The notes beneath the pieces are model-generated. The model made no database searches and was not told the DNA's origin. It saw only the letters and a list, made by a program, of their open reading frames with translations. The position numbers and the translations under genes were made by a program. Below are positions 44,571-62,678 of a stretch of DNA of 64,000 nucleotides, piece by piece; position 1 is the stretch's first letter; every line of letters starts with the position of its first letter. The DNA is from Pleodorina starrii (Eukaryota > Chlorophyta > Chlorophyceae > Chlamydomonadales > Volvocaceae): contig BRXU01000017.1 in NCBI GenBank assembly GCA_030267565.1, forward strand, positions 776,501 through 840,500. Reading direction: 5' to 3'.

Positions 44571-45536
44571 TTCCTTTCTCAGAGTTTGAGTTTGCTTTCG
44601 GTCCGTGTGTGGTGTCGGAGGGCGGTGCGGCGGCGGTGGAGGTGAGAGGGGAAGGGTGATATGCCGTGCGTGTGTGCCGTGTGTGGATCGTGGTGTTGTC
44701 CCCCCACCCCCACCCACCAACCCACCCAGCTTCCACCCCCCGTCTGCGTTCCCCGCCACGGCCACCCGCCTCAACGTGCCCTGTAAGGCCGCCGGCGGCT
44801 GCACCGGCGGCCTTACTGCCATACAAGCGAATCGCCCGTCGATGTCGTTCAGTGCGGGGCGTACCACGCCAGACGCAACCGTCGCGACTGGCGCTTGAGC
44901 TGGAGGCCAGACGCGTTGAGGACATCGCGTGTTACCCGCCTTAGTCACAGCATGGGGGGGTTAGCCAAGGTTTGAAGGTACTGGAGCGGCCCTTGTTGTC
45001 AAAACCCAGGTTGCCCGCTCCGGCGCCATTGACGCTGCGGCTGGGCGACGCACCGCCGGTGAAGGTGGTGGCTGGGCGGGGTGGCAGCACCCCGGTACCC
45101 GCCAAGTCGAGCGACAAGTAATGCCGAGCGCCGAGCGTCCAGGTCTGCGAATGCGTTATCTTCGTCAGCTTGTGTGAAGGTGTCCCAACTCATGGCCGGG
45201 TCGCTCGATACTCAATCCCCCCTCACGTTTGCGGTATCCAGCATCCTCACACCACACATCTATGAACACATCGCACACCTCTCTCTGTCTCTCTGCATCT
45301 GTCCCTCACAGCTCTCTCTTTACCCCCTCTCTCACTCTCAGCACGTACCCAAGCGCTCCACGCAAGCGGTCTTCCACAACGGGCAGTCATCTCTCAATAC
45401 AGAACAGCAAAACGAATGCGTATACCCATCAAGAGGTCCGGCGGCGCCACTCATGATCCACTCAGACGCAAGCACCCTGTCACAGGCCCTTCATAGCCAC
45501 GCCACGCTGCAGTGGAGGGTGTCGCTCGGAGATCGA

Positions 45537-45589
45537 CAGGCTGGGCCCAGCCCCGGGATCAGGTCCGTCCCGGGGCTGGGCCCAGCCTG
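45537..45589. repeat. Perfect 22-bp inverted repeat with 9-nt loop
   Basis: CAGGCTGGGCCCAGCCCCGG plus GA at 45537-45558 is exactly reverse-complemented at 45568-45589. The stem is very GC-rich and each arm also contains its own small palindrome, GCTGGGCCCAGC. Confidence 0.92.
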
Positions 45590-46190
45590 ATGCGAGCAGC
45601 CTGACTGGACGCACTTGACGGCTGCCAAAGGCAGCCGTTCCCTTGATAGGTTTGGTAAAACAACCTCTCGCTCCTCTCGTTTCCTATTGCTTCCAATCGC
45701 GTCCTATCGCTTTCTTTCGTTCCTCTCGCTTCCCACAGCAACTGCAGCGACATCCCCTGCGCACCCGCACCCCCACCACACACACCGCTCGAAGGTCCCT
45801 GCAAGCCGCACCAGTCCCAGTGCGCCATTCCACCCGTGCTGGAAACGACGGACGCGGCCTACCAGGCGGCCCACGGCAAAGAAGAGGCCTGTAACGCCCC
45901 ATTCGATAGGTTGGCTGACCGGCTACCCCGGCTCGGCTCTAAGCGGAATGTTCCGCGCACAGGACAGCACAGCCCAAACGTTCTTGAGTGCCGCTGCCTC
46001 GAATGCTGTCCACGCAGAGGGACTCGGCGCTCTTCACATCACATGAAGCGGGCATGACCAAGGCGCTCACCCCACGCCGGAGCCGGAGTGGTGTGAGCGC
46101 CTTTCCACCGCCGAATCCCCTGAAGCCTCTCTTGCAGCCCCTAAGGCGCGCCCGTCAGCCTCCGCGGCCCGTGAAGCCACTCCGAAGGCC

Positions 46191-47012
46191 CTACTGTTTT
46201 GGCGCCTGGACAATCAAGTTGTACCCCATCAACAGGACGGCGAAGTAAAAGAGCAGGTTGAGACCCCAGCGGTCGGTTCCGAATATGGCAAACGGCGCGA
46301 TGGCTGCTTGCCAGGCAGCGCCCGCGAAGGACAGCGCCGCCTGGCCGTACGATAGAAGCTCCGACAATGTGGGTCCCTGCATGCAAGCGTGCGTGCGCAC
46401 GGGGGAAGGCCACGGGCAGCGCGACGCGCTCTGGGAGGTGCTAAAAAGAAGCTTCGTGGCTGCCAGTCGGGGACGCGTGCTGTGGCTACGGATTTTGGAT
46501 CAGGTCAGTTGGCGGTGTGACGCAGGCTGGGGACGCTGGTGCAGTGCGCAGAGGGCCCCAAAAGGTGCCTAGCTAGCGAAAGCCACGCCAACAACCTCTG
46601 CAACCACAACCCAGATGGATGTCGAAGGATAGATTTGCGCACGACGCACATGCTTGGGCGCAAGTGTGGTACGGCAGTTGGTCGATGCCGTAAAGCGACA
46701 ATTAAGCAGATTAGCACGCTTCTCCATGGATGGCAGATGACCGACCAATAATAAGCTGTGCATGTCTTACGATAGGAGACGTCGACCAACCTTTAGCGCC
46801 GAGACCACGGCCACGGTCGTGTCCGCGTCCAGCGAAGGCAAAGCCCTGACCGCCAGCTTGGCTGGCGGACGAGGTGTCCGACTGAATCGTTGTAGGGCGC
46901 TGAAGCCTAGCCCATTGCGCGCCAGTCGTTCCGTGCAGGCGGCTTTCCAGGCTGTCTGTGTTTGCCGATGTGCTTGTAGCTTCCCGTGCGCTGCTCGGCT
47001 AAAGCAATGCAT
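46191..47012 (-). CDS. Small two-helix membrane protein, probably chloroplast-targeted
   Basis: Two exons, 47012-46791 and 46376-46191, join in phase 0 to give 135 residues. Exon 1 encodes a basic N-terminus almost without acidic residues (MHCFSRAAHGKLQAHRQTQ and on to RLARNGLGFSALQRFSRTPR) ending KLAVRALPSLDADTT. The VRA is a typical algal chloroplast transit cleavage site. Exon 2 encodes GPTLSELLSYGQAALSFAGA, then AAIAPFAIFGTDRWGLNLLF and YFAVLLMGYNLIVQAPKQ: two membrane helices joined by a short loop. The mature protein would be about 78 residues. The donor is GTTGGT, somewhat weak. Family not recognised; a thylakoid or envelope membrane role is inference. Confidence 0.6.
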
Positions 47013-47596
47013 GGCAGCTATGCGTGTCCAAATTCGTGTGCGTAGATATTTGTATGGTGCGTGCGCGAGGGTGTAACCGGAAGCAAACACGTGGAGCGCA
47101 GAAGTTATAGGCCACTCCGTGGAAGCCCCACCCTCCTGTAAGCGCCAGCTCAACCTGAGGATGCAATAGCGTTGCAGCCCTATGCTTGCAGTGTTACGCG
47201 TTACGGCTTACGGGGCTTCGGTTGAAGTTTACGACCATGTTGTACACCTGAGTTGTGCCTGTACAACCCTCTAGCCCGCTCGACACTGCATACAAGGCAA
47301 TCGCGTACACCCTTTTACCTTTCGCAAAAGAATAGTTGACAACATTGTTAGCCAACTTTACCGGTGGAAGCTGAGTATTTGCTCCCCCAGGCGACCTGTG
47401 ATAACTCTGACACAATTCGCCTTTCAATAGTATAGTTGTGGGCAAGAGTACTTCAGTCTCGCGGGATGTGTGCGTACCAGTTTGGGGTTCCCTACCCTGC
47501 GAAAGCTTTGCAGCCTGTGCCTGTTTTCTGAGTCTTCACCACAGCCTACAATATCGACCAGCGATCTCATCCACGCTCGGAGTTGTTTACCGATCT
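47013..47596. other. Divergent spacer between the small membrane protein and the kinase gene
   Basis: Contains both promoters. A minus frame at 47194-47445 is open for 83 codons and protein-like (VKLANNVVNYSFAKGKRVYA) but has no ATG near its start. It may be an exon or chance. Confidence 0.4.
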
Positions 47597-52980
<5,384 letters not shown>

Positions 52981-55645
52981 CATCCTTCTGCGCTGCGGCG
53001 GGTCTTCGCGTCAGCTTTAGGGCTGTCCTTGGGGGTATGGGGTACCGTAGGCTAGTGGGGGGAGGGGGTAATGGTCCCTGGCAGGGAAGAACTGTGAAAC
53101 GGGGCCAGCACGGGGCTATACCGGTATAACTGAATGGGCGGCGGGCTCGGCGCCGAGGCCGGGGCCTGACTTCAGGTGTCTATGAAGTGGAGCCACGTGG
53201 TAAACAGCACAGGAGGTGTGGGTGGACGGGGGTTTCCTGGCTTCCTGGCTTTCACCTCCCTTCAGGCGTCGGGCGGGAGTCGCCGGCTGGGGCAGGGTCA
53301 GAGCGAGATGGGCAGTGGGTGCTAGGTAGATGGGAACATGGGATGGGCTCGAGGTCCTATGGGAAGAAAGCGAGCCGGGTTCTGTGTGGGCTGTAGCGCG
53401 CGGGGTTCACTCGTGCTGCTTAGGACTGCATCGCCGCATGCGGCCCAATACATAGGGCCCGAGCCACAACATAGACACATGCATGATACCCGTGACACGC
53501 GTGGTGGCGGCCTGGCGGGGGCGGTTTTCGCCAAAGTCTCGAAGGGCCGGGTGGTGTCGAATGGCCGGGTGGTGGAACCCGGGTTCTTCTTACACCTGAG
53601 CCGGGTTGGCAGGGGTGGCCCTGCTGCACTGCCCGCCGTGTGGCCCCTCTCCTCCTACTCCTCGGATCTGAGCGTGCGCCTGACAGGTCTGGCCTGAACG
53701 GCAGCTTGGGCAGCCCCCAGCAACACGGCTGGTCGCGGTGCGGCGAGGGACGCGCTCCTAGATTAAGCTTCGCGTCTGATGCATTTTCAAGATGAGTATG
53801 GAAAACCCCAGAGTCCGGGGGGGGAGGCGCACGGCTTTGCCCCTGTGGACTCAGCTTTGCTGCTTCGCTTAGCTCTCCCTGGGCCTGTATGAGGCTCAGC
53901 GGCGGTCGGCTGCTCCGAAGCTGGTCCTGTAGAGCTGAAGAGAGGAGGCACATCGCAGTCGTCGCCTCTCCTGGTCTTCCCATTCCCTGGCCAACCCTTT
54001 TCTGCTGCTCGCTCGCCCTCCTGCGCCGCCGGCGTCCGTCAAGGGAGGGTATAGGTGAAGGGCGGTGGGGAAGAGTCCCATGCGTGTTCCGCGGCAAGTG
54101 TACACGCGCCTCGCGCACCTGGCCCCTGCACCCCTGTCGTGTGGCGATCACGGTTGCTGTCTTCCACCCTGACATGCGTGATCCTGCCCGCACAAACCGT
54201 AGTTTGGCTCTGGGTCCACTGATGTGAGGACGACTGGGACCACACTGAGGTTCGGCGACAGCCGACGCTGCTGTCCTCGCAGAGGTGCGGTTGGCGGCCG
54301 TGGTTGGCGGGGAGGAAATGGACCGGCCCGACCTTTTGAGACGGAGCGCGCAAGGACTGACACAACGGGGCAGCTGCGTGCCGCTCCAGGGTCCAGTCCG
54401 CGCCTCGGCAGCGACAGCTCTGTCGGCAGCAAACCGTGCCCCGACCGCTCGTGATGGAAGCCGGGAAGTAGGGCCTCTGCATTTAGGATCGTGTGCCGAG
54501 GCGACTGTTTGCCGAGTCGTCACTGGCTGTGCCATGAAGTAACTTGGTTCAGGTTTTGGTTCAGCGCCATGTCGAAGGACAGCGGCTGTGAGCGGTTGAT
54601 GACAGCTCAGCCCGTGTTCACGGGCGTCTGACTTCCTCGATACCAGGTTAGCAGCAACAGTTCTAGGGCCCAACATAACCACCACTACAAAGACGTGCCG
54701 TGCCCTCAGCCGGTTTTGTGACCAAGTAGTCGCCGTTCGCGCCGGCCATCGACCCATTCACGCCGTCAGTCCAAAGAAAATGAATTTGATATCCGCTTGC
54801 CGGGGACGCCAAAGTCTCCCCGAAAGCCGTCGCAGTTGCAACTGGCTAACCGCCTCGTGTCCCCCGGGGGTCTGTCAAGCTCCCGTGCCTACCCTCCCTC
54901 CTTACGACCGCACCGCTGCTAGCGGTGCCGCATTCGAGAAATGCCAAATGACCACACACCCGGATCCCCACTGTCTGGCTCCACTCTCCCGCTTTTCACC
55001 GGGTTGCATTGCATAAACGTACCCGTAGTGACGGGCCGTTGCAGCGGCTCTCTGAATGCGCATGCGAATGGCAAGTGCTGTGCGCACGTCCCTGGTTGCA
55101 GGGGACAGCGCTCGAACGTGTAGCGAGCCACCCTGCCGGCCAGCGGAGTGTACCGCAGTCCGCAAGCCCGAAACCCGCAACCGGCGTCCGCCGTGACGGG
55201 GCCGTGTTGGGTTCGTTCAAGCGGGTGCCTGCAAGCGCCAGGCTACTGACTCGCCTCGACAACAATTGGTCCCGACTCCCAGACTACCGTACCATAGTCG
55301 GTTGTTGCGTGTTTCCCCGTTTGTACGGCATCACCGGACGGCATCACCGCCCGCTGGGGCCCTCTTCTTGAGCGCGCAACCCCAAGTCCCTCGTTCCGTG
55401 TCCCCAATGTGTAAGAGCGCGGAGGTAGGGTGCGGCACAGCACATTTCGACTTTGGCAGCCCCGAAGCCGCGCGGAACAAAATGCCAAATGCCAAATTAT
55501 GACAATGCCGAGCCTGGAAATGCAAATGCACGCACCCGAGGCGTGGGGTGTCGACGAACGCTGCTCCATGCATGCGCATCTTATTTTCATTACCGCCACT
55601 ACTTCTACCACTCACCGTCCAGAGCCAGAAAAGCACTACGAGCGA
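52981..55645. other. Convergent spacer, no gene supported
   Basis: Lies between the 3' ends of the kinase and the MYND-like gene. A 445-codon minus frame (54757-53420) is open but Arg/Pro/Ser-rich, without motif or splice support. Otherwise I see only short mixed-composition frames. Confidence 0.45.
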
Positions 55646-58600
55646 CTACACGGCCTCACGGTCCCGCCCCGACGCGCGGCGGCGCTCCGACCGCCGGGTC
55701 TCCGCCGCTGCCGCCGCCGCCGTCGCCAGCCGGTCCGCCTGTTGGCAGGCCACACAGCAATAGCTCACCGCCGGGCGGGACCGCCCCCGCCCGCCGCCAC
55801 CGCCCGCCCGCAGCAGCAGCGTGGCTTCGGAGCTGCCCTCCAGGTTGGCGCAGCCGTCGTACGAGCACACCGTAAAGCCCAGATACTGCTGTACGACGTC
55901 AGACGGGTCCGGCAGCTCCCGCCAGCCGCCGCCGCAGTCCTGCAGCCCCGTCAAGCGCGTCGCCGGCGCCGGCGCCGCCGCCGCCAGGCCCTGCGGCCGG
56001 AAGCTGAAGCGGTCGTCGCGCGCCCGCGACAGCTCGCTCAGGCAGTTGAGTAGCTCGTACCTGCCGTACTGTGTCAGCACCGAAACCACGGCCGAGTCGA
56101 GCGGCAGCCCGGGGCCCCAGCCCGGGGGCAGCGCGGCCTGCCGCGCCTCCTCACGTTGTTGCCGCTGCTGCCGCCGCCGGTGGTGTGCCGCCAGCGCGGC
56201 GGGGGAACGGCCGTCGGGGTACGGCCCCTCGTCGGCGTTGGCGTCGGCGGCGTCGCCCAGATCCTCCGCCACGGATACGAAGCTGCGAGCCTTGCGATTG
56301 TCAGCCAGCGCCAGCGCAACGGCCTCCGGCACCGCCGCCACGAGGACCTCCAGTACGTCAAGTACGACAGGCATCACCTCGCACACCCGCGCCGCTGCCC
56401 CATGAAGCTCCCAGCCCGCCGGATCGAGGCCCGCGGCGGCGGCGGCGCCGCCGCCGCTGCTGACGCTGTCACCACCGCTGGTGTCGTATCGGCGATCGAA
56501 GCGAACGCCGGCGGCAGCGGCAGCGGCGGCGTCACTGTCGCCGCCGATGCCGGCAGCACCGCCGCTTGTTGAAATGGCGACGGCCGTCTCCGTCGTCATC
56601 ACCCTCTGACTCCACTTCTCCCAGGTGCAGTACAACCGCAGTACGGCAGTGATTTGATCTACGACAAGTGTACGGCGCAGCAGGCGCATCCAGCCGGCGT
56701 GCGCCGCGGTGCCGACGGCCGCCAGGCACTGCCGCGCAACCACCAGCAGCCACTGCCACGCCACTCGGTGGCCACCGTGTACGGCAAGTACGGCGATGGG
56801 CACCGGCACCGGCCGATCACTGCTAATACCGCCGCTGCCGCCACTGGCAGCGCCGCCGGTGCCATCGCTGACATCGCCGCCGCGCGCCGTGAGAAGCAGG
56901 GGCAGCCAGGCCGCCGCCGCCAACACCACTATGCGCTCTTGTTGAGATCGAGCCGGCGAGCCAACGGCGGGGCAGGGCCCGAAACTTAGGACCTCAAGCC
57001 AGCTAGGCCCGGCGTCGATTTCACGGTTGTCCTCCGATACGGCGGCAGCGGCCGCAGCGGCAGCGGCGGTGGCGGCGGCAAAGCTGCCGCCGCGACTCGG
57101 CGCGCCGCCGGCGCCACAGAGCCCACGGTTGACGTACAGGTACGGCCCGGGGAGCTCCGGAACAGGCGCCATTCGTACGGCTCCCAGAGACGAGGGCGGC
57201 GACGTGGAGCGTCGTGGCATCGACGATGTCAGCCTCGGGGCGCCACGGCCGCCGCCGACGCCGCCGGCAGCGGCGGCAGGCTCAACGATGCCCGCGGCGG
57301 CGGCGGCCGCCGCCGCGGTGACGGCCGCTGCCGCCGCTGCCGGCGCCCGCGTGAAGGGCAGAGACTGCTCCAGAAGCGCGACCAACTGCATTCGCCAAAC
57401 GACCCGTGGGTCACCGAGGGGCTGCGCCTCCGTCGCCCCCGTCGCCTCCGCCGCTGCCGTGGCTCTGGCCCCGGCCGTCGCCGGCGGCGGCGGCGGCAGC
57501 AGCCCAAGCGCCAATCCGTCCGCGGCGATTGTGAGCTTCCGCATGGTCAGGATCAGCGCGGCGATTTGCTGAAGCGGCGCGTGCGCCAGAAGCGCAGGCC
57601 AGCAGCCCGGCCGCCGCAGGGCCAGGTCCACGGCGATGCAGGCGCTGGCGAGATCGTAGGCCGCGCCCTGCCGGCTGGCTGGGCCGCCCCTGTCTGTGCC
57701 GCCGCCGCCGCCGCCGGCGGCGGCGGCGGCGGCTCCAGATCCGGGTAGCCGCAGGAGTGAGCGGAGGTACCTCTCCAAGCTGGGCAGAAAGGGCGAGCCG
57801 AGCGCGCAACGGAGCGTCCAAGAGGGCTGCTGGTAGCGGTCGTCACTGGGGCTCGCGGGAGGCTGCTGCTGCTGCTGCTGTTGGTGATGTTGGTGGTGTA
57901 CGTGGTGTACGTGGTGTACGTGGTGGTGTTGGTGATGGCGCTGCCGGGGTTGCTGCTGGCGACTCGGCTGTGGATGCTGTTGCTGTGGTTGCGAGTGGCG
58001 CTGCGCACCTCCACCTCCACCTCCACCGCCGTCTCCACCTGTGAGGAAGACAGTCCGGGTGTAGCCGCTTGCAATCAATCAGGGCAATCAAGGTCAGGCA
58101 TCCGGACGCAAATACACCCCAGGAACCGCTCGGGGACCGGGAATCTAATCTAGGGGGGACCCGGGCATCCGTCCAGACCGAACGCACCTTTGTCATCGTC
58201 ACCTGGTGCCGCGAAGTCGGTACTCGGGCCCGCCGCCACCGCCGCCGCCGCATCCGCGGTGGCATCGTATTCGACGTCGAGCGCGGTGTGACTGCTCCTG
58301 CAGTCGCCGCCGCCGCCGCTGGTCTGGGAGCGGTCCGCCGTCAGTCCTGCCGTCGCCGACGGCGGCCGCGACGACGGGCCACGGCTCGGCGGTGGCGGCG
58401 GTGACTGTGGCGGCGGCGGCAGCCGCAACGCCCGGCCGGCGGCCTGCGCCAGATCACGCAGCGCGCGAGATCTGGTGGATCCGAGATCCATCGCCAGGAT
58501 CCGGCCGAGCAGCTGCCAGCAGCTGGGCAGCCGCGCCGCCGCCGCGTCTGGTGGCATGTGCTGCAAGCTGAGGGCAAGCGCCAGAGCGGCGGTTGCAAGC

Positions 58601-60150
58601 GAGTCGGAGAAGAGCGAACCCAGCGTGCTGACCGACGCGACAAAGTCAACGCAGTACTCGCCGACCGGAAGCATCATGTCGTACATGTTCTGGGCACTGT
58701 ACGGCAGCTCCGTCGATCCGCTCTGCGCCACCGTTGGCGCTGCGGCTGGCGCTTGCGCTGGTGCCGCTGCCGGTTCCGAGTCTGCAGGTGCGCTTGGTGC
58801 GGTTGCCGCCAAGGCAGCGACGGGGGCGGCGGCGGCGGCTGCCTTTGAGGGCGATGCTCCTGCAGCTGCAGACAGCGGCCGTGGCGCTACTGCTGCTGCT
58901 GCTGCTCCTGCTTCTACCTCTGCCGCCGCTGCCCCGGTCGCGCCGTCGGTGGCGGCGCCGGTGGCGCCGCCACGGCACTGCCGCATCAGCATGCCGTACA
59001 TCCAGCTGGCTGCCGCCGCCTGCAGCGGTGCCTGCAGCCCCCGCAGCTCCACGTCATCGCGCTGTCCTCCTCCGCCGCCGCCGCCGCCACCGTCGCGCCG
59101 CTGCCAGCACGCGCGGCAGGCGACCATCAGGTTACCGGGCAGGGAGAAGCCCGAGCCACCAGGACGCAGCACCACCATGCTAGCCGCCAGCCACCAACCC
59201 AGGAAGCACTGCACGGCGGAGTGAGACAGCACGCGCCAGAGCTGCTCACAGCCCTGCTGCTCGCCCGGAGGCGCGGCCCGGGGCGCGGCCTCAGGCGCCG
59301 TCAAGCTCGCGGCGGCGGCGCCTCCGCCGGCGACCTCCGCGCGCGGCGACCGCGATCGGAGCAGCACCGCCGTGGGCGTGCAGGTGGGCACTCCTTGGAA
59401 CCAGCGCCAGGGCAGGCTCTGCGCGGCGCGCTTGAGGACGCCGAAGAGGCAGCTGTCTGCGCCGGATGAGTCCCAATTCCAGGGGCGCTCCGCCAGGGTG
59501 AGACGGAGGGCGCAGGCGTGCTCGAGCATGTGGGACTCGGCGATGGCGGAGCGGGCCTCCGGGGTGCGCAGGCCCAGATCGGCGACGCGGGCGGCCAGCA
59601 GCAGGCACCGCGTCGCATTGTCGACCTGGACCGCGGGCTGCGGGAACTTCGCGGTTGTCAGCAGGTAGCGCCGGAGGGATTCCAGCTCGCGTGCGACGAA
59701 CAGCGGCACCCGCGTGCGCACGGCCGCGGACAGGAACCAGCTCCAGCTGTCGATCGGCAAGTCATCTATCGGCTGGTAGTATGGTTTGGAGGGGAGGAAG
59801 TTGATTATGGCGTCCTCGGTGTCGCGCCGAAGCTGGCCCATTAGAGTTCGGGCATCGCTTTGCGTCGCGCTGGCTCCGTCTGCCCATAGGCACTGCAGCG
59901 ACCACACATATGAAGGCAGCAGTACCTGCTCCCAAAACGCGGCGTACTGGGTCAGCAAAATGTCCCGACATCCTGACGCGTACAGTTCTTTGAGTAGGCG
60001 AACACTCTTGCACGCTTCGACAAGTACTTGGATAGGAAGGCCGGGTAGTCCCTTGTCATCAAGTGAAGTCTGTCTTAGAAGTTCTGAGAGGGCGGAGTCA
60101 GCGTATGAGTGGACGGCTTGCAAATCGTCAATCAAGGTAACTTGCCCCAT
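55646..60150 (-). CDS. Large protein with C-terminal degenerate MYND-like finger
   Basis: Two very long exons, 60150-58188 and 58038-55646, join G|GT in phase to give 1451 residues. Exon 1 encodes a helical region (DDLQAVHSYADSALSELL, LVEACKSVRLLKELYASG, LESLRRYLLTTAKFPQPAV) broken by Gly and Ala runs. Exon 2 begins with a Gln/His-rich stretch and has Ala- and Gly-rich insertions. Near the C-terminus are VCSYDGCANLEGSSEATLLL and VSYCCVACQQADR, resembling the start and the YC..C end of MYND fingers that close many volvocine proteins. The middle cysteine pair and final HW..H are absent. MYND proteins bind other proteins, but here that ability is doubtful. No other domain was recognised. Confidence 0.78.
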
Positions 60151-62673
60151 CCCTGCCCATTTGCATCGTCCTTATGGCACTCGTTGCGCCTTCGGCAGCC
60201 AAACGCGTTTTGAATGTACGACGGCCAACGACTACGGTTTTGCAAGTTTCCGGCCTTGAAGTTGCTAGCTTGCTACTCCTTACCCTTCTACCGGTAAATA
60301 AAATTGACTTTGTCAGAACCTTCCCATAATTATGAAGACGAGGCCAGTTACATGCTGGATGTCTGTCTTGCAGTAGCAACAACAGTAACCGTCAAGAAGC
60401 ATGGCGAATAGCAGCCACCGCGCTGGTGGGGCGAGGTAGCCAACACGTCAGGCTTCTCGTTGCTGTCGATTTCAACCCGCACAATGTCGTGTGCGCCACA
60501 CAACGCAGCCCGGCGCCTCCGCCCGCCAAGGTCCCGTTCTCCTTTCCCTCGCCTGCCCCAAAAAAGCCGCTGCCCGTGTACCAAGACGTCACAGCGTTGG
60601 GGATCCGCACTTCCTTCCGCTCGGTGGAATCTTCTTGACGACATTGGCGCCGGCCGCGCCACGCACCGACCGAATCGATCAGCTCAAACCCCTCGATACC
60701 AATGCGCGACTTTCGATTGCCAGCCACAAATTACCCACCTCACGGCGACACGCAGCAAGCCGGCCCTGCCTGTGCCCTCGACAGATCGCGCCCACGCCCA
60801 TGCCCAGCGGCCCTGAAACTCCATCCAGCCAAGCGGCCAAGCGACAGCCAGGCGACACTCACGTGGCCACCCGCAGCGCAAGGCATTTTTTATAGATTGG
60901 GCGCAAGTGATCAGCAAACTTCTCGAAATTTTAACGCCACGGGGTTTTGACGTTGGTTGAAACGACACGAGGCGGGAGGCCGTCCTCTCGCGGCTTTGCA
61001 GCCCTGCTCGAAAGCGGAAACTTCGACCCAAGCACCCACCCCAAACCCAAACACCCAGCCGCCAGCCATACGGAACGACACATCTGACGCCCAGCCGTCT
61101 TCGCCTGCCAGATAATAAACCCGACATGTCCCGGCGATCACCGTCACGGCCTCCACCAATCGGCCGACATTCTCCTGTCATGTCTAGGTAAAGTCTTCTT
61201 CTGCGCAGCCGTCATGCCGTACATCGCATTCAAACTGGAATGCACGCTAAGTACCAAATCTTCCAACCTGACATGGCATACGGATGTTTCAGCCGGGGTT
61301 CTAACGCCCCTGATTTGTGGCACCCCAGTGGTTCGGAAATGTGCGGTCGCCCCTCTCCCTCTTCTGAAGGGGGGAGAGTGCTCCGGTGGTCAACTGGCAA
61401 CTGGGGGCGGGAGAATGCCCCCTGGCCAGCGTCAAGCCCAGAAGATATCTAACAACCAACGCAAGAGACACACACACAGATGACGACGACGACGACGACG
61501 ACGGCATCTCTCCCACGCCGCCACTGCGCCACCACCCTCCTCCGCTCCAGGGTACTCGGGGCAGATCCACCCTCCTTGCCCTGGTCCCCTCCCCTCCTCG
61601 TTACCGCAGCCAAACCGACGATACCGGTATCAGCCTAGCGCCGCTGCGCGTGGCGTAGCCGCACGCGCCACGCGACGCGGGCGACTCTCAGCGCCCCTCA
61701 TGACCCACGGGTCAATCAATCGGCCAGCCAGTCAGTCGGTTCAGTCGCAAAGTCGGCCAGCCACTCAATCAGTTACTTCGCGACTTAGGTTCAGCCGCGC
61801 GCACTTCCCGACACGCGCCACGCCCCAAGCGCGGGCCGCAGCAACCGCTGCCGCTCGGCTTCCCGGCCGGGGCGGCCCAGCAGCCAGAGAAGCCGAGGCC
61901 GAAAGGCCGAGAGACAAATGCGACAACACAAAAGAAAGCGGACCGCAAACACAACCCGTCCCACTACGTTACCGGTATTGCTCCACCATACGATAACGTC
62001 AAGGCGCAGTGGCGCGACAGCCTAACCTCTACCGCAGAGTGGCAGACAACAGCGGATTCGAACACCCAACCCCCAAAGGCAAGCCCCCGCCGCGAGGCCC
62101 CGCGTTCAGCCCTTCCTCCCCGCCCGCTTCCAGGAGCCTGACTGACAGGCCTCTGGAACCTATCTCCCAGTCGAGCTGGGCCACTGCCCTCCCTCTGCTT
62201 GCCAAGCCAGGCGCTGACCAGGCCTGGTGCCTCCAACAGGGCACGCAGCTCCCGCATCGCAAGGTGACAAAACGCAGCCCCCAAGGCAAGGAAAGGTGAC
62301 AAGCCAGGGAAAGGGGCGCGCGCAGCGCCCGCAGGTTCCAGGTTCAGGTCCCAGGTTCACCGAGCGGACGGTAGCAGTTGGAAGAACCCAAGCACTGACC
62401 TCTCCCGGCAGAGCGCCAACGGATAGCCCAGACCAAATTCGAAAAACAACATGCAACCAGGCACGCGCGCAGCTACGCGCGCACGCGCGCACGCCACGTA
62501 TTCAGGGACTGACACGCGCAGCCATGACATACGACGGCGCTGCGCTTAAAGTGTGATCAAAGCCAGTGTTAACCTTCCCAAAAATGTTTGTGTACCTCCC
62601 CGTAACCCGTCCAGGAGGACAGCACGCAAGCGACAGCCGCTAGCCATATAGAAGCCATCCCCAGCGCGCGTTG
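60151..62673. other. Spacer, no gene supported
   Basis: Contains the promoter of the MYND-like gene at the left, a (GAC)n run at 61481-61503, and alternating CGCG/GCGC sequence near 62460-62500. Open frames such as 60348-60662 (minus) lack an ATG or family features. Confidence 0.45.
61481..61503 (+). repeat. (GAC)n microsatellite
   Basis: About eight GAC units. Confidence 0.9.
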
Positions 62674-62678
62674 TTACA
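62674..62678 (-). terminator. Possible polyadenylation signal TGTAA
   Basis: TTACA on the plus strand, about 300 bp beyond the stop at 62979 of the minus-strand gene to its right. Confidence 0.4.

Larger units (their letters stand above)
43658..46190. other. Spacer with tandem repeats, a hairpin and a doubtful ORF
   Basis: No firm gene. It holds a diverged roughly 91-bp tandem repeat (44331-44570), an open minus frame at 44999-45193 starting MSWDTFTQADEDNAFADLDA, and a perfect 22-bp inverted repeat at 45537-45589. The frame at 44999 competes with an overlapping minus frame that reads to a stop near 44943 (SLDLAGTGVLPPRPATTF, then GNLGFDNKGRSSTFKPW), so a frameshifted or spliced small gene is possible. 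Confidence 0.4.

Noticed and set aside
47194..47445. Protein-like 83-codon minus frame upstream of the kinase
   Set aside because: Its first codon is TTG, the only ATG is near the end, and no splice partner was found. It is mentioned only within the spacer entry.
53420..54757. A 445-codon open frame on the minus strand starting with ATG
   Set aside because: It is Arg/Pro/Ser-rich, has no motif, membrane segment or repeat, and lies in a convergent spacer. In GC-rich DNA such long open frames arise by chance.
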